Below the pieces are notes generated by a model, which was not told where the DNA came from, made no database searches, and saw nothing but the letters and a program-made list of their open reading frames with translations. A stretch of DNA of 64,000 nucleotides from Aquitalea magnusonii. Its GTDB lineage: Bacteria > Pseudomonadota > Gammaproteobacteria > Burkholderiales > Chromobacteriaceae. Location: NCBI RefSeq assembly GCF_003202035.1, contig NZ_QJKC01000007.1, positions 158,025 to 222,024 of the forward strand, in the 5' to 3' direction. Shown piece by piece: positions 42,828 to 53,602 of the stretch. The position numbers and the translations under genes are program-made. The first letter of the stretch is position 1, and every line of letters starts with the position of its first letter.

Positions 42828-44009
42828 CTAGCAGTTTTTACCTGCCACATAGCCGGATGACCACGCCCACTGAAAGTTATACCCACCCAGCCAGCCGGTA
42901 ACATCCACCACCTCGCCGATAAAATACAAACCGGGCACCTCCCTTGCCTCCATGGTCTTGGAGGACAGGGCCTTGGTGGACACGCCACCACGCGTGACTT
43001 CCGCCTTCTTGTAACCCTGGGTGCCATTGGGCTTGATACGCCAGTGGTGCAGCTGTTCGGCCAGTTGCAACCGTTTCTTCGGCGTCAGCTCCTTCAGCCG
43101 TACAGGGCAGCCCTGCCGCGCCAGCCAGGCCTCGGCAAAACGCTTGGGCCAGCCCAGCTCTGCCAGCGCATTGCTGAGCAGTTGCTCACTACCCTGCCGC
43201 TCCTCCAGAAATGCCAGCGCATCACAATCGGGCAGCAGATTGAGCACCACCTCCATGCCCGGCTCCCAATAGGAAGAAATCTGCAAAATGGCTGGCCCGG
43301 ACAGCCCCTTGTGGGTGAACAGCACCTGCTCACGGAAGCGCCCCTTGCCGGCCCGCACCTCCACATCCAGCGACACCCCGGCCAGGGGAGCAAAGGCTGC
43401 CGCATCGTCAACATGAAAGGTCAATGGCACCAGCGCTGGGCTCAAACCAGTCACCGGTAGACCGAACTGTTCGGCAATGCGATAACCCAGTGGCGAAGCA
43501 CCAATTTGCGGAATGGACAAACCGCCGGTCGCCACTACCAGCGACCTTGCCTCAAAGCATCCCAAGGAAGTATCCAGTACAAAGCCACCCGCAGCGCCGC
43601 TGCTGACCGTCTTCACGGTCACGCCCATGCGCCGCTCCACTCCACCCTGGGTACATTCTGCATCCAGCATGTCGATGATTTGCTGGCTGGAATCATCACA
43701 GAACAGCTGGCCCAGTTTTTTCTCGTGGTAAGCAATGCCGTGCTTTTCCACCAACGCCAGAAAATCACGCGGGCCGAACTGCGCCAATGCCGAGCGGCAA
43801 AAATGGGCATTTTCTGATAGATAACACTCGGGCCGGGCCGCATTATTGGTGAAGTTACAGCGACCGCCACCAGAGATGCGGATTTTCTCCGCCAGCTTTT
43901 CGGCATGATCCAGCAACAAAACCTGCCGTCCATTCTGGCCCGCGACAGCGGCACACATCATGCCGGCGGCTCCGGCACCCAGCACGATGACGTCAAATGA
44001 CTTATTCAT
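42828..44009 (-). CDS. HI0933-family NAD(P)/FAD-dependent oxidoreductase (BaiN-like)
   Basis: 393 residues. N-terminal FAD site VIVLGAGAAGMMCA (residues 7-20), then the family signature KIRISGGGRCNFTN (about 43-56), a middle insertion domain and the C-terminal GLYFIGEVVDVTGWLGGYNFQWAWSSG. Related proteins include bile-acid BaiN and YhiN; the reaction here is unknown. Divergent from sodB. Confidence 0.9.
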   Translation of the reverse strand: MNKSFDVIVLGAGAAGMMCAAVAGQNGRQVLLLDHAEKLAEKIRISGGGRCNFTNNAARPECYLSENAHFCRSALAQFGPRDFLALVEKHGIAYHEKKLGQLFCDDSSQQIIDMLDAECTQGGVERRMGVTVKTVSSGAAGGFVLDTSLGCFEARSLVVATGGLSIPQIGASPLGYRIAEQFGLPVTGLSPALVPLTFHVDDAAAFAPLAGVSLDVEVRAGKGRFREQVLFTHKGLSGPAILQISSYWEPGMEVVLNLLPDCDALAFLEERQGSEQLLSNALAELGWPKRFAEAWLARQGCPVRLKELTPKKRLQLAEQLHHWRIKPNGTQGYKKAEVTRGGVSTKALSSKTMEAREVPGLYFIGEVVDVTGWLGGYNFQWAWSSGYVAGKNC

Positions 44010-44138
44010 TTTCTTACTTTACTTATTTAGTCAACTATTGGCGATTAACAGGCGATTCCAGTACACTTGGGCATACCGCATCCCACTAGATTCGGCTTAC
44101 GCAATTCTGCAAGCCCAATTCTCAACAAGGAGAGCATG

Positions 44139-44720
44139 ATGGAACACAAACTGCCGGAACTGCCATACGCACTGGATGCGCTGGCCCCCCACATCTCCAA
44201 GGAAACCCTGGAATATCACTACGGCAAGCATCATCAGACCTACGTCACCAACCTGAACAACCTGATCAAGGGTAGCGAGTTCGAAAACGCTTCGCTGGAA
44301 GAAATCGTCAAGAAATCTTCCGGTGGCATTTTCAATAACGCCGCCCAGGTATGGAACCACAACTTCTACTGGTTCGGCCTGGCACCCAATGCCGGTGGCG
44401 AACCGACCGGCGCGCTGGCTGATGCCATCAACGCCAAATGGGGTTCCTTTGAAGAGTTCAAGAAGGCCTTTACCCAGACTGCCATTGGCACCTTCGGCTC
44501 CGGCTGGGCCTGGCTGGTCAAGAACAGCGACGGCTCGCTGGATCTGGTTTCCACCAGCAACGCCGCCACTCCGCTGACCACCGACAAGACCCCGCTGCTG
44601 ACCTGTGATGTATGGGAGCACGCCTACTACATCGACTACCGCAACAGCCGTCCGAACTACCTGGACAGCTTCTGGAAGCTGGTGAACTGGGATTTTGCTG
44701 CCAAGAACTTCGCTGCCTAA
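44139..44720 (+). CDS. sodB: Iron superoxide dismutase
   Basis: 193 residues, the same length as E. coli SodB. Metal ligands H27, H74, D157 and H161 (the last two in DVWEHAYY); QVWNHNFYW and FGSGWAWL fit the Fe form. Two ATGs occur in tandem at 44136 and 44139; AAGGAG at 44127-44132 gives better spacing to 44139, which also matches the family start. Single gene with a terminator. Confidence 0.95.
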   Translation: MEHKLPELPYALDALAPHISKETLEYHYGKHHQTYVTNLNNLIKGSEFENASLEEIVKKSSGGIFNNAAQVWNHNFYWFGLAPNAGGEPTGALADAINAKWGSFEEFKKAFTQTAIGTFGSGWAWLVKNSDGSLDLVSTSNAATPLTTDKTPLLTCDVWEHAYYIDYRNSRPNYLDSFWKLVNWDFAAKNFAA

Positions 44721-44739
44721 GCAGACTTGAGTTCTGAAC

Positions 44740-44763
44740 AAGGGCCTAACGGCCCTTTTTTAT
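44740..44763 (+). terminator. sodB terminator
   Basis: Stem AAGGGCC / GGCCCTT with loop TAAC and six T. Confidence 0.85.
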
Positions 44764-44786
44764 TGTCCGGCACCAGCGCGACAAAC

Positions 44787-44817
44787 AAAAAAAGCCGACC
44801 ATAAGGTCGGCTTTTTC
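44787..44817 (-). terminator. ppiD terminator
   Basis: Perfect 12-bp stem AAAAAGCCGACC / GGTCGGCTTTTT with loop ATAA, 10 bp beyond the ppiD stop. Confidence 0.85.
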
Positions 44818-44826
44818 GTAAGCCAA

Positions 44827-46671
44827 TTACTGCTCGCTCTGATCATTCAGCTGTTGCTTACCCATCTTAATCGGATATTTCTGGCGCAAGGTCTCCAGAT
44901 AGCTACCAAGCTGATTACGCGCCGACATTTGTTCCATCGCCGCGGCCAGCTGGGCTCGCTCCGCATCATTCACCGGGGCTCCAGCAGCAACGCTGGCAAT
45001 CTGATAGATGGCATAGTCACCGTTGTCGTGCTTGCTACCCGCAAAGGCCGGCAGCGGGCTGGCCGCCACGGCGAATACTGCCCGCACATCAGCAGTCGGC
45101 AGCGCCCCCGGGTTACGACGCGAAACAGCCTGCAGCTCACCCCACTTGGGCGCATCCACCGCCTTGCCTGCCTTCAGCTGTGCCAGCAAGGCCTGACCTT
45201 GTTTCTCGGCCAGCTTGGCACCTTCGGTCGCAATCAGTTCAGCCTTGATCTGCTCACGAACTTCGGCCAATGTTTGCTGGCGTGCCGGCTGATGATCAGC
45301 CACGCGCACTACCAGCAGGTTGCCGCCACCGATATCCACCGGTTCGCTGTTGTGCTTCTTTTTCAGTACATCATCACTGAAAGCAGCATCCAGTACCTTG
45401 GCATTGGCCAGGGCCGGATCGGCAGGTTTCTTGTCACGGGACAACCAGTCGGAATGCTTGATCTCCAGCTTCAGCGCATCCTGCACACCCTTGAGCGAGT
45501 CAGCCTGCTGGTAAGCCACTTCGGCCAGCTTGTCCGACATGCTGCGCAATTGGCCTGCGGCCTTCTGCTGCTTGAGCTTGGCTTCAACCGCGCTTTTCAC
45601 TGCAGCGAAATCGGGCTGTTTGATCTCGTCCAGCTTGATGATGTGATAGCCGAATTCGGTTTCCACCACCTCGCTGATCTTGCCCGGCTGCATGCGGAAC
45701 ACCACATCATCAAACGGCTTCACCATCACGCCATGCGCGAAAAAGCCCAGATCGCCACCATTGGCTGCCGAGCCAGGGTCCTGCGACTTGGCCTTGGCAA
45801 TGTCAGCAAACTTGGACGGATCGGCACGCAATTGCTTGAGCAAGGCTTCTGCTTCTGCCTTGACCTTGGCCTTGTCAGCCGGCTTGGCATCCTTGGGAAC
45901 AGTCAGCAGGATGTGCGAGGCGCGGCGTTCTTCTCCCGCCAGTTCGGCCTTGTGCTGTTCGTAATACTGCTTGACCTCGGCGTCGCTCACCGCCAGGCCA
46001 GCAGCCACCGCTTGCGGCGATAGCACGACGTAGTCGAGCTTGACCGCTTCCGCACTGCGGAAACGCTTGGCATTGGCATCGTAAAATGCCTGCAGCGCCT
46101 TGTCATCGGTCTTCACCTGGGCGGCAAAATCGGCGGGCTTGAGCAAGAGCAGGCGAACCTGGCGCTCTTCAGCCATCAGACTGCCCAGACGCTCCACCAT
46201 GCTGCGCGAAACAAAGCCGGTACCGGCAAAATTGTTGATCTGGTTTTGCAACATGATGTCGCGGCTGATCTTGGCTTCAAAAGCCTCAGGCGACATATTG
46301 CGCGCGGCAAGGAATTCCTTGTAGCGCGCCGCACTGAACTGGCCGTTTTCCTGCAACTCCGTGATGCCGGCAATCACCTTGCGCAATTGCTCAGGCGTGA
46401 CCACGGCTCCGCCATCGTGCGCGGCGGCCAGCAGCAGGTTCTGGCGGATCAGGTCGTCCATGGCTTGCTGGCGGGTTGCCGCATCGCTGGGCTGCCCTTC
46501 CAGAAGCCGGTCCAGATCACGCTTGTAGATCTTGGCCGAGCCAACCTTGGCCAGATAAGGATCTTCCACGGCTGAGGAGTAGCTACCCACACCAAAGCCG
46601 ACAAAAGTCAGCGCTACCGCACCCAGAATGACTTGAATGGCAATTTTATTATTCTGAACAAAATCGAACAT
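44827..46671 (-). CDS. ppiD: Periplasmic folding chaperone, SurA/PpiD type
   Basis: 614 residues. One N-terminal membrane anchor (about 11-31, IAIQVILGAVALTFVGFG), a SurA-like N domain, and a parvulin PPIC domain near residues 260-365 (RRASHILLTVP, GGDLGFFAHG, EFGYHIIKLD). Assists folding of proteins leaving the Sec translocon. ATG at 46671 begins MFDFVQNNK, the conserved start; a GTG seven codons upstream is in frame. It lies downstream of hupB and two tRNAs, as in other Proteobacteria. Confidence 0.93.
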   Translation of the reverse strand: MFDFVQNNKIAIQVILGAVALTFVGFGVGSYSSAVEDPYLAKVGSAKIYKRDLDRLLEGQPSDAATRQQAMDDLIRQNLLLAAAHDGGAVVTPEQLRKVIAGITELQENGQFSAARYKEFLAARNMSPEAFEAKISRDIMLQNQINNFAGTGFVSRSMVERLGSLMAEERQVRLLLLKPADFAAQVKTDDKALQAFYDANAKRFRSAEAVKLDYVVLSPQAVAAGLAVSDAEVKQYYEQHKAELAGEERRASHILLTVPKDAKPADKAKVKAEAEALLKQLRADPSKFADIAKAKSQDPGSAANGGDLGFFAHGVMVKPFDDVVFRMQPGKISEVVETEFGYHIIKLDEIKQPDFAAVKSAVEAKLKQQKAAGQLRSMSDKLAEVAYQQADSLKGVQDALKLEIKHSDWLSRDKKPADPALANAKVLDAAFSDDVLKKKHNSEPVDIGGGNLLVVRVADHQPARQQTLAEVREQIKAELIATEGAKLAEKQGQALLAQLKAGKAVDAPKWGELQAVSRRNPGALPTADVRAVFAVAASPLPAFAGSKHDNGDYAIYQIASVAAGAPVNDAERAQLAAAMEQMSARNQLGSYLETLRQKYPIKMGKQQLNDQSEQ

Positions 46672-46701
46672 GGCGATATCGGCGCAAGCCACCCCATTGG
46701 T

Positions 46702-46738
46702 AAAAAAAAAGGTGAACGACTGAATACGTTCACCTTTT
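46702..46738 (-). terminator. Terminator after the tRNA pair
   Basis: Stem GGTGAACG / CGTTCACC, extended by A/T pairs, with loop ACTGAATA; nine A give a U run on the minus strand just after tRNA-Asp and before ppiD. Confidence 0.85.
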
Positions 46739-46748
46739 CTGTAGATTC

Positions 46749-46825
46749 TGGCGGAGTGGACGGGACTCGAACCCGCGACCCCCGGCGTGACAGGCCGGTA
46801 TTCTAACCAACTGAACTACCACTCC
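46749..46825 (-). tRNA. tRNA-Asp (GTC)
   Basis: 77 bases including encoded CCA. Reverse strand begins GGAGTGGTAGTTCAGTTGG, anticodon loop CTGTCAC with GTC, and T arm GGGTTCGAGTCCC; near identical to E. coli tRNA-Asp. Confidence 0.97.
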
Positions 46826-46831
46826 AAACTG

Positions 46832-46907
46832 TGGTGGGCGTTGACGGAGTCGAACCGCCGACATTCTGCTTGTAAGGCAGACGCTCTACCAACTGAGCTA
46901 AACGCCC
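46832..46907 (-). tRNA. tRNA-Val (TAC)
   Basis: 76 bases including encoded CCA. Reverse strand begins GGGCGTTTAGCTCAGTTGG, anticodon loop CTTACAA with TAC, T arm GGCGGTTCGACTCC. Six bases upstream of tRNA-Asp, so both are processed from one transcript. Confidence 0.97.
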
Positions 46908-46949
46908 GCTATAAAACCTCGCCGTTATCGCTAACGACAAGGTTGCAAA

Positions 46950-47219
46950 TTATAGCGCGTCTTTCAGTGCTTTGCCAGCACGGAACTTCGGAGAACGTGC
47001 AGCCGGGATCTTGATGGTTTCGCCAGTCTTCGGGTTGCGACCGCTGCGTTCAGCGCGCTCGCCAACATAGAATGTACCAAAACCTACCAAAGTCACGGTA
47101 TCGCCCTTTTTCAGAGCATCGGTAACAGCGGCAACCATACCATCCAGTGCCTTGGCAGCTGCAGCTTTGGAAATATCGGCTTCAGCGGCGATTGCATCAA
47201 TCAGTTCAGACTTGTTCAC
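46950..47219 (-). CDS. hupB: DNA-binding protein HU
   Basis: 89 residues. Small histone-like dimer that bends [14 protein letters not shown] start, [26 protein letters not shown] arm and [12 protein letters not shown] end. Starts with GTG at 47219, preceded by AAAGGGG. A near-consensus sigma-70 promoter lies about 55-85 bp upstream. The two tRNA genes follow within 42 bp. Confidence 0.96.
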   Translation of the reverse strand: MNKSELIDAIAAEADISKAAAAKALDGMVAAVTDALKKGDTVTLVGFGTFYVGERAERSGRNPKTGETIKIPAARSPKFRAGKALKDAL

Positions 47220-47274
47220 GTAAGTCCCCTTTCGTCGTTCTTCGGTCTACGTAATTCGGATAAAAACCGCTTGC

Positions 47275-47304
47275 TTTATAGCAAGGCTAAAATCCTTGTG
47301 TCAA
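47275..47304 (-). promoter_or_regulatory. Sigma-70 promoter of hupB
   Basis: On the minus strand TTGACA (47299-47304), 18-bp spacer, TATAAA (47275-47280): a perfect -35 and a 5-of-6 -10. Transcription would start near 47268. Confidence 0.75.
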
Positions 47305-47394
47305 GCGGCTTCCAGCGGAATATTGCCATTTCGCAAACCCTGCTGGAAAGCGCTAGCGGCCCGGTAAATTCACTACTGCTGCAACATACTGATT

Positions 47395-49809
47395 TTAATG
47401 CGTCATTACGGATACACCGGCCGCACCTTCCGGCGCAGGGTGCAACTCGTCCGGCTTGGCTTCTTCAGGCAAAGGCTCCGGCTGGCGTTCCAGCGCCAGA
47501 GCCAGCACCTCGTCGATCCACTTCACAGGATGAATTTCCAGCTTCTGCTTGATGTTGGCGGGAATGTCCACCAGATCCTTGGCATTGCCATGCGGGATAA
47601 TCACATGCTTGATTCCGCCGCGATGCGCAGCAAGCAGTTTTTCCTTCAGGCCGCCAATCGGCAGAACCTCGCCGCGCAGGGTGATTTCACCCGTCATGGC
47701 AACGTCAGAGCGTACCGGAATTCCCGCCAGAACGGAAACTATCGCGGTCGTCATGGCGATCCCTGCACTCGGTCCATCCTTGGGTGTCGCACCCTCCGGC
47801 ACATGTATGTGCATGTCATGTTTTTCATGGAAATCGGCTTTGATTCCCAAAGTGCGCGAACGACTGCGCACCACACTCATTGCCGCAGTAATCGACTCCT
47901 GCATCACCTCACCCAGCTGACCGGTGCGGATGATATTGCCCTTGCCCGGCAGCGACACGGCTTCGATGGTCAGCAATTCGCCACCCACCTCGGTCCACGC
48001 CAGCCCGGTCACCTGGCCGATACGGTTTTCCTGCTCGGCCACGCCGTAATCAAAACGGTGCACACCCAGGTACTTGTCCAGGTTCTTGGCAGTAACCGTG
48101 ACCTTGGCCGCCTTGTTCTTGCCCAGCAAGGTAGAGGTCACCACTTTGCGGCAGATCTTAGCAATTTCGCGATCCAGGCTACGCACACCAGCTTCACGGG
48201 TGTAGTAACGCACGATGTCACGCAGCGCCGATTCCTGCAGCACCAGCTCACCCTCCTGCACGCCATTCGCCTTGATCTGCTTGGGCACCAGGTATTTCAG
48301 GGCAATATTGACCTTTTCGTCTTCGGTGTAACCGGCCAGACGAATGATTTCCATCCGGTCCAGCAAGGCATGCGGGATGTTCAGCGAATTGGCGGTAGCC
48401 ACGAACATGACATCCGACAGGTCGTACTCTACCTCGGCATAGTGATCGACAAAGGAGTGATTCTGCTCCGGATCCAGCACTTCCAGCAAGGCGGATGACG
48501 GGTCGCCGCGGAAATCGGCCCCCATCTTGTCTACCTCATCCAACAGGAACAGCGGATTCTTCACACCGACCTTGCTCATGTTCTGCAAGACCTTGCCGGG
48601 CATGGAGCCGATATAGGTGCGACGATGACCGCGAATTTCCGATTCGTCACGCACGCCACCCAGTGCCATGCGCACGAACTTGCGGTTGGTGGCACGGGCG
48701 ATGGACTGCCCCAGGGAGGTCTTACCCACCCCCGGCGGCCCGACCAGGCAGAGAATCGGCGCCTTGAGCTTGTCCACGCGCTGCTGCACCGCCAGATACT
48801 CGAGAATGCGTTCCTTGACCTTTTCCAGGCCAAAGTGATCCTCATCCAGCACTGCCTCGGCATTACCAACATCCTTGTTGATCTTGGTTTTCTTCTTCCA
48901 GGGCAGTTCGAGCAAGGTGTCGATGTAATTGCGCACCACAGTGGCTTCCGCCGACATCGGCGACATCATCTTGAGCTTTTTCAGCTCGGCACTGACCTTG
49001 TCCTTGGCTTCCTTGGGCATGCCGGCCAGGCGTATTTTCTTTTCCAGCTCGTCCAGGTCGCTGACTTCATCAATATCACCCAGCTCTTTCTGGATGGCCT
49101 TGACCTGTTCGTTCAGGTAGTACTCGCGCTGGCTCTTTTCCATCTGGCGCTTGACGCGGCCGCGGATGCGCTTTTCCACCTGCAGAATGTCGATCTCGCC
49201 CTCCAGCTGGGACAGCAGGTGTTCCAGACGCGCGCGCACGTCGAACATCTCCAGCACTTCCTGCTTTTGTTCCAGCTTGAGCGGCAGATGCGCCACGATG
49301 GTGTCGGCCATGCGGCCGGCACGCTCGATACCGGCCAGCGAGGTCATGACCTCGGGCGGGATCTTCTTGTTGAGTTTGACGTATTGTTCAAACTGCGCCA
49401 GCAGGGCACGACGCATGGCTTCGGACTCGGTGGAGTCTTCGCCATCCGCGGCCAGCGGCGTGATGGTGCCGACAAAGCAGCCACCATCTTCAGCCACCTG
49501 GCTGATCAGCGCTCGCTGGCGCCCTTCGACCAGGACCTTGACCGTGCCGTCAGGCAGCTTGAGCATTTGCAGGACAGAGGCAATGGTGCCGACGCCATAC
49601 AGGTCGTCGGCCTCAGGTTCGTCCTTGGAAGCCGAGCGCTGGGCGACCAGCAGCACCTGCTTGCCTTCATCCATGGCGCTTTCCAGCGCACGGATCGACT
49701 TGGCTCTTCCGACAAACAGCGGAATGACCATGTGGGGGAAAACAACCACATCCCGAAGCGGGAGCAAGGGCAATGTGGTTTCTTCGCGGAGTTCTGCGGG
49801 TTGGGGCAT
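47395..49809 (-). CDS. lon: ATP-dependent Lon protease
   Basis: 804 residues. Hexameric protease for misfolded and regulatory proteins. N-terminal LON substrate domain (about 10-200, [13 protein letters not shown]), AAA+ module with [11 protein letters not shown] (about 355-365), and a Ser-Lys dyad S681 (KDGPSAGIA) and K724 (GGLKEKLL). The C-terminal tail after about residue 775 is Pro/Glu-rich. The ATG at 49809 begins MPQPAEL with AGGTGAT before it. Confidence 0.97.
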   Translation of the reverse strand: MPQPAELREETTLPLLPLRDVVVFPHMVIPLFVGRAKSIRALESAMDEGKQVLLVAQRSASKDEPEADDLYGVGTIASVLQMLKLPDGTVKVLVEGRQRALISQVAEDGGCFVGTITPLAADGEDSTESEAMRRALLAQFEQYVKLNKKIPPEVMTSLAGIERAGRMADTIVAHLPLKLEQKQEVLEMFDVRARLEHLLSQLEGEIDILQVEKRIRGRVKRQMEKSQREYYLNEQVKAIQKELGDIDEVSDLDELEKKIRLAGMPKEAKDKVSAELKKLKMMSPMSAEATVVRNYIDTLLELPWKKKTKINKDVGNAEAVLDEDHFGLEKVKERILEYLAVQQRVDKLKAPILCLVGPPGVGKTSLGQSIARATNRKFVRMALGGVRDESEIRGHRRTYIGSMPGKVLQNMSKVGVKNPLFLLDEVDKMGADFRGDPSSALLEVLDPEQNHSFVDHYAEVEYDLSDVMFVATANSLNIPHALLDRMEIIRLAGYTEDEKVNIALKYLVPKQIKANGVQEGELVLQESALRDIVRYYTREAGVRSLDREIAKICRKVVTSTLLGKNKAAKVTVTAKNLDKYLGVHRFDYGVAEQENRIGQVTGLAWTEVGGELLTIEAVSLPGKGNIIRTGQLGEVMQESITAAMSVVRSRSRTLGIKADFHEKHDMHIHVPEGATPKDGPSAGIAMTTAIVSVLAGIPVRSDVAMTGEITLRGEVLPIGGLKEKLLAAHRGGIKHVIIPHGNAKDLVDIPANIKQKLEIHPVKWIDEVLALALERQPEPLPEEAKPDELHPAPEGAAGVSVMTH

Positions 49810-49910
49810 ATCACCTAACCTTGCGTACGTGAAACAATGCATGAAAGATGGGGCATGCACGCTGAAAATCAACACCCCATACTAAATCAGTTTGGCGACA
49901 ACACAAAAGA

Positions 49911-49937
49911 AAAACCGCCCATGACGGGCGGTTTTCC
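49911..49937 (-). terminator. Terminator after clpX
   Basis: Stem AAAACCGCCC / GGGCGGTTTT with loop ATGAC, 18 bp beyond the clpX stop and before lon. Confidence 0.85.
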
Positions 49938-49953
49938 ATCACAGCCGAAAAGC

Positions 49954-51234
49954 TCAGGCCGACTGAACTTCGTCGCCCTTGTCGCGATAGATGAACAAAG
50001 GCTTCTCACCTTTTTCGATAACCTTTTCATCTACCACTACTTTTTCAACATTTTCCATGGACGGCAGTTCGTACATGGTGTCGAGCAGCACACGTTCGAG
50101 AATCGAACGCAGACCCCGTGCACCGGTCTTGCGGATCAGTGCCTGCTTGGCGATGACACGCAAGGCTGACGGACGGACTTCCAGCTCCACCGACTCCATC
50201 TGGAACAGGCGCTGGTATTGCTTGATCAGCGCATTCTTCGGCTGGGTCAGAATGGTGACCATGGCCTCTTCGTCCAGCTCTTCCAGCGTAGCCACCACCG
50301 GCAGACGGCCGATCAGTTCCGGAATCAGGCCGAAGCGGATCAGATCCTCCGGCTCGGCTTCCTTGAACAGGGCCGAGGTCGACTTGCTGTCATCCCGCGA
50401 ACTGACTTCCGCACCGAAACCAATACCGCCCTTTTCCGAGCGACGACGGATGATCTTTTCCAGACCATCAAATGCGCCACCGCAAATGAACAGGATATTG
50501 GTGGTGTCAACCTGGATGAATTCCTGGTTGGGGTGCTTGCGCCCACCTTGCGGCGGAATGGAAGCCACCGTACCTTCGATCAGCTTGAGCAGTGCCTGCT
50601 GCACGCCTTCGCCCGACACGTCACGCGTGATGGACGGATTCTCCGACTTGCGCGAAATCTTGTCGATTTCATCGATGTAGACAATGCCGCGCTGCGCCTT
50701 TTCCACATCGTAGTCACATTTCTGCAGCAGCTTCTGGATGATGTGCTCGACATCTTCCCCCACATAACCGGCTTCGGTCAGCGTGGTGGCATCGGCAATC
50801 ACAAAAGGCACATCCAGCAGCCGTGCCAGCGACTGTGCCAACAGGGTCTTGCCGGAGCCGGTAGGCCCCACCAGCAGGATGTTGCTCTTGGCCAGCTCGA
50901 CTTCATCCTTGTCGCCCGCCGGGGTGTACAGCCGCTTGTAGTGGTTGTACACGGCAACGGACAGCGTCTTCTTGGCAAAATCCTGACCGATGATGTACTG
51001 GTCCAGATCCGCGCGAATTTCCTGCGGAGTGGGCAGTGCGGTGGCAGTGCCCGTGGCATCGCCGATTTCGCCAACCACCTTTTCCAGTTCTTCGCGAATG
51101 ATGTCATTGCACAGCTCGACACATTCATTGCAGATAAAGACCTGGGGACCGGCGATCAGACGCTGGACTTCATGCTGGCTCTTGCCGCAGAAAGAGCAAT
51201 ACAGAAGTTTTTCGTTGCTGTTTTTATCAGCCAT
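49954..51234 (-). CDS. clpX: ClpXP unfoldase subunit ClpX
   Basis: 426 residues. N-terminal zinc-binding domain with C13, C16, C35 and C38, then AAA+ core with Walker [15 protein letters not shown] (near 125), IYIDEIDKI Walker B and the ClpP-contacting IGF-type loop IGFGAEV. Delivers tagged proteins to ClpP. It is 16 bp after clpP. Confidence 0.97.
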   Translation of the reverse strand: MADKNSNEKLLYCSFCGKSQHEVQRLIAGPQVFICNECVELCNDIIREELEKVVGEIGDATGTATALPTPQEIRADLDQYIIGQDFAKKTLSVAVYNHYKRLYTPAGDKDEVELAKSNILLVGPTGSGKTLLAQSLARLLDVPFVIADATTLTEAGYVGEDVEHIIQKLLQKCDYDVEKAQRGIVYIDEIDKISRKSENPSITRDVSGEGVQQALLKLIEGTVASIPPQGGRKHPNQEFIQVDTTNILFICGGAFDGLEKIIRRRSEKGGIGFGAEVSSRDDSKSTSALFKEAEPEDLIRFGLIPELIGRLPVVATLEELDEEAMVTILTQPKNALIKQYQRLFQMESVELEVRPSALRVIAKQALIRKTGARGLRSILERVLLDTMYELPSMENVEKVVVDEKVIEKGEKPLFIYRDKGDEVQSA

Positions 51235-51250
51235 TAGCTAGTTCCACTGC

Positions 51251-51883
51251 TTACGCCGTGACATCCTTGCGGGAGGTCAGCACTTTATCAATCAGACCGT
51301 ACTCGCGGGCTTCTTCGGCGGACATGAAATTGTCGCGCTCGGTATCTGCCTGCAGACGTTCCATGGTCTGGCCGGAATGCTTGGCCAGCAGCTCGTTCAT
51401 CTTGCCCTTTACCTTCACCAGCTCGCGGGCATGGATTTCGATATCGGTCACCTGGCCGCTCAGACCACCACCATACAGCAGGGGCTGGTGAATCATCACG
51501 CGGCTATTGGTCAGGGCAAAACGCTTGCCCGGAGTCCCTGCCGACAGCAGGAAGGCCCCCATGCTGGCTGCCTGACCGATACACAGCGTGGAGATGTCCG
51601 GCTTGATGAAGTTCATCGTGTCGTAAATGGACATGCCCGCCGTAATCGAGCCACCTGGCGAATTGATGTAGAAGTAGATGTCCTTGTCCGGATTTTCCGA
51701 CTCGAGGAACAGCATCTGCGCCACAACCAGGTTGGCCGATTCGTCGGTGACGGGCCCTACCAGGAACACGATACGCTCCTTCAGCAGTCGCGAGTAGATG
51801 TCATAAGCACGTTCGCCACGACCACTCTGCTCCACTACCATGGGCACCAGGCCCAGCCCTTGCGGTTCAATCATCGATTTCAT
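51251..51883 (-). CDS. clpP: ATP-dependent Clp protease proteolytic subunit
   Basis: 210 residues. Serine protease forming a 14-subunit barrel. Catalytic triad S107 ([11 protein letters not shown]), H132 (MIHQP) and D184 (TERDNFMS); [10 protein letters not shown] precedes. Starts 24 bp after tig. The N-terminal propeptide of about 13 residues is expected to be removed. Confidence 0.97.
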   Translation of the reverse strand: MKSMIEPQGLGLVPMVVEQSGRGERAYDIYSRLLKERIVFLVGPVTDESANLVVAQMLFLESENPDKDIYFYINSPGGSITAGMSIYDTMNFIKPDISTLCIGQAASMGAFLLSAGTPGKRFALTNSRVMIHQPLLYGGGLSGQVTDIEIHARELVKVKGKMNELLAKHSGQTMERLQADTERDNFMSAEEAREYGLIDKVLTSRKDVTA

Positions 51884-51907
51884 CGACCAACTCCGTTTGT
51901 GTCGTTA

Positions 51908-53215
51908 TCAGGCGTTGCTACCCATCAGGGCATCAAAGGACAATTCTTCTACTTCAACCTTGGCCTTGGACAGAACGAATTCCACCACATTGTCTTCCAG
52001 CACCATGGAGGTCGGGCCTTCCAGACGGTCGGCGCTGGCGTAGTACCAGGTCAGCACTTCTTCCGGATGCTCATAGCTGTCGGCGAATTCTTCGATCATC
52101 GCCTTCACTTGTTCCGGCTTGGCTTCCAGCTTGTTGGCGTCAACCACTTCAGCCAGGATCAGGCCCAGGGCCACGCGGCGTTCTGCTTGCTGGGCAAACA
52201 GTTCCGGCGGGAAAGGCATGTCTTTGACATTCATGCCACGTTGCTGCATGTCACGCTGTGCCTGCTCGATCAGACGGCCGATTTCCAGCTGCACCAGTGC
52301 CTTGGGCAGGGTGATTTCGGTGGCATCCAGCAGGGTCTGCATTACGGCTTCCTTGGTGCGGGCCTGCAGACGGCGCTTCACTTCACGCTCGACGTTCTTG
52401 CGAATTTCGGCGCGCATTTTTTCCACGTCGCCATCGGCAATGCCCAGCTGCTTGGCGAACTCTTCGTTCACTTCCGGCAGGGTCGCTTCGGCAACATTCT
52501 TCACGGTGATTTCGAAGACGGCGGTTTTGCCGGCAACGTCCTTGCCATGGTAGTCAGCCGGGAAGGAGACTTCCACGTTCTTGACTTCGCCTTCCTTCAT
52601 GCCGGTCACGCCGGTTTCGAAGTCGGCCAGCATCTGGCCCTGGCCCAATACAAAGGGGAAGTTCTCGGAGGAACCACCATCGAACAGCACGCCATCGATG
52701 CTGCCCTTGAAGTCGATGATCACACGGTCGCCTTCGGCGGCAGCGCGCTCAACACGGTTGTAACGGGTACGCTGCTTGCGCAGGATGTCGATGGTCTTGT
52801 CGATTTCGACATCGGTCACCGGGGTGGTCGGCTTTTTGACTTCCTTGTCGGCCAGCTCGCCAACCTTGACTTCCGGGTAAACCTCGAAGGTCGCGGCAAA
52901 CTTGAAATTCTCGACATCGCCTTCGGCCGCTACCGGCTCGAAACGCGGATAGCCGGCAACACGCAGCTTCTGTTCGCTGACTGCACTGTAAAAACCTTGC
53001 TGAACCTGCTCACCCAGCACTTCTTCGCGTACCTGGGCACCGTAGTTTGCTTCAACGATTTTCAGCGGAGCCTTGCCCGGGCGGAAACCTTGAATCTTGG
53101 CAGTACGTGCCACGCGCTTCAGGCGCTCGGTGACTTGGGCATCAATGGCAGCCATCGGCAGAGCGATGTTCATGCGGCGCTCAAGATTGCTCAACGTTTC
53201 CAGTTGTACTTGCAT
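51908..53215 (-). CDS. tig: Trigger factor
   Basis: 435 residues. Ribosome-bound chaperone with peptidyl-prolyl isomerase activity. Ribosome-binding signature GFRPGKAP near residues 43-50, FKBP-type domain about 160-245 (GDRVIIDFKGSIDG), C-terminal helical cradle. The ATG at 53215 has AAGGA seven bases upstream; the TTG two codons earlier is not needed. First gene of tig-clpP-clpX. Confidence 0.96.
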   Translation of the reverse strand: MQVQLETLSNLERRMNIALPMAAIDAQVTERLKRVARTAKIQGFRPGKAPLKIVEANYGAQVREEVLGEQVQQGFYSAVSEQKLRVAGYPRFEPVAAEGDVENFKFAATFEVYPEVKVGELADKEVKKPTTPVTDVEIDKTIDILRKQRTRYNRVERAAAEGDRVIIDFKGSIDGVLFDGGSSENFPFVLGQGQMLADFETGVTGMKEGEVKNVEVSFPADYHGKDVAGKTAVFEITVKNVAEATLPEVNEEFAKQLGIADGDVEKMRAEIRKNVEREVKRRLQARTKEAVMQTLLDATEITLPKALVQLEIGRLIEQAQRDMQQRGMNVKDMPFPPELFAQQAERRVALGLILAEVVDANKLEAKPEQVKAMIEEFADSYEHPEEVLTWYYASADRLEGPTSMVLEDNVVEFVLSKAKVEVEELSFDALMGSNA

Positions 53216-53602
53216 GTTCAATCCTTAACTAGTCATCTGAATACGAGTTCGGCCTTTGCGCGAACATTTCGTATTTTGGAAAACAGGTGAAACCCTTGGG
53301 AGGCTTCGGCTCTATATGGGGCCACAAGCCCCGGCTACAAGTGCAAGCCCTGCTGTGCGCGCGCAGCAACGATCAGGCCCGCATCCCATTGCGAAAACGC
53401 GCAGTATAACATGCACCCTGTTTTTGTATGCAGGCGAATCGCGGCGCAAAGGCTTGCCCATGCAGGGTCATGTCAATGGCCGGTACCGCAGCAGGCGGAC
53501 TCTTTTATACGGACCATGACAGGTCACCAAAGCAATCACAGTGATTTTCCGGTTTTTCGCTATGCTGAATAAAAAGACGATGAATAATCTGGATGAGCCG
53601 CC
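53216..53602. other. Intergenic region tig / diguanylate cyclase
   Basis: 387 bp without a gene. The left part is the tig leader (about 180 bases); an extended -10 for tig lies at 53403-53411. The rest, up to the divergent GGDEF gene, shows no recognisable element apart from ordinary hairpins. Confidence 0.6.
53403..53411 (-). promoter_or_regulatory. Likely extended -10 promoter of tig
   Basis: Minus strand TGTTATACT, i.e. TG-n-TATACT. The -35 region is poor. It would give a leader of about 180 bases. Confidence 0.45.

Noticed and set aside
47262..47285. Hairpin CTTGC/GCAAG with T run as a lon terminator
   Set aside because: The stem is only 5 bp and overlaps a near-consensus -10 of hupB, which explains the sequence better.
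51251..51883. Unusual loop [10 protein letters not shown] after the catalytic His of ClpP
   Set aside because: Betaproteobacterial ClpP proteins commonly have a slightly longer loop here, and the triad is intact.
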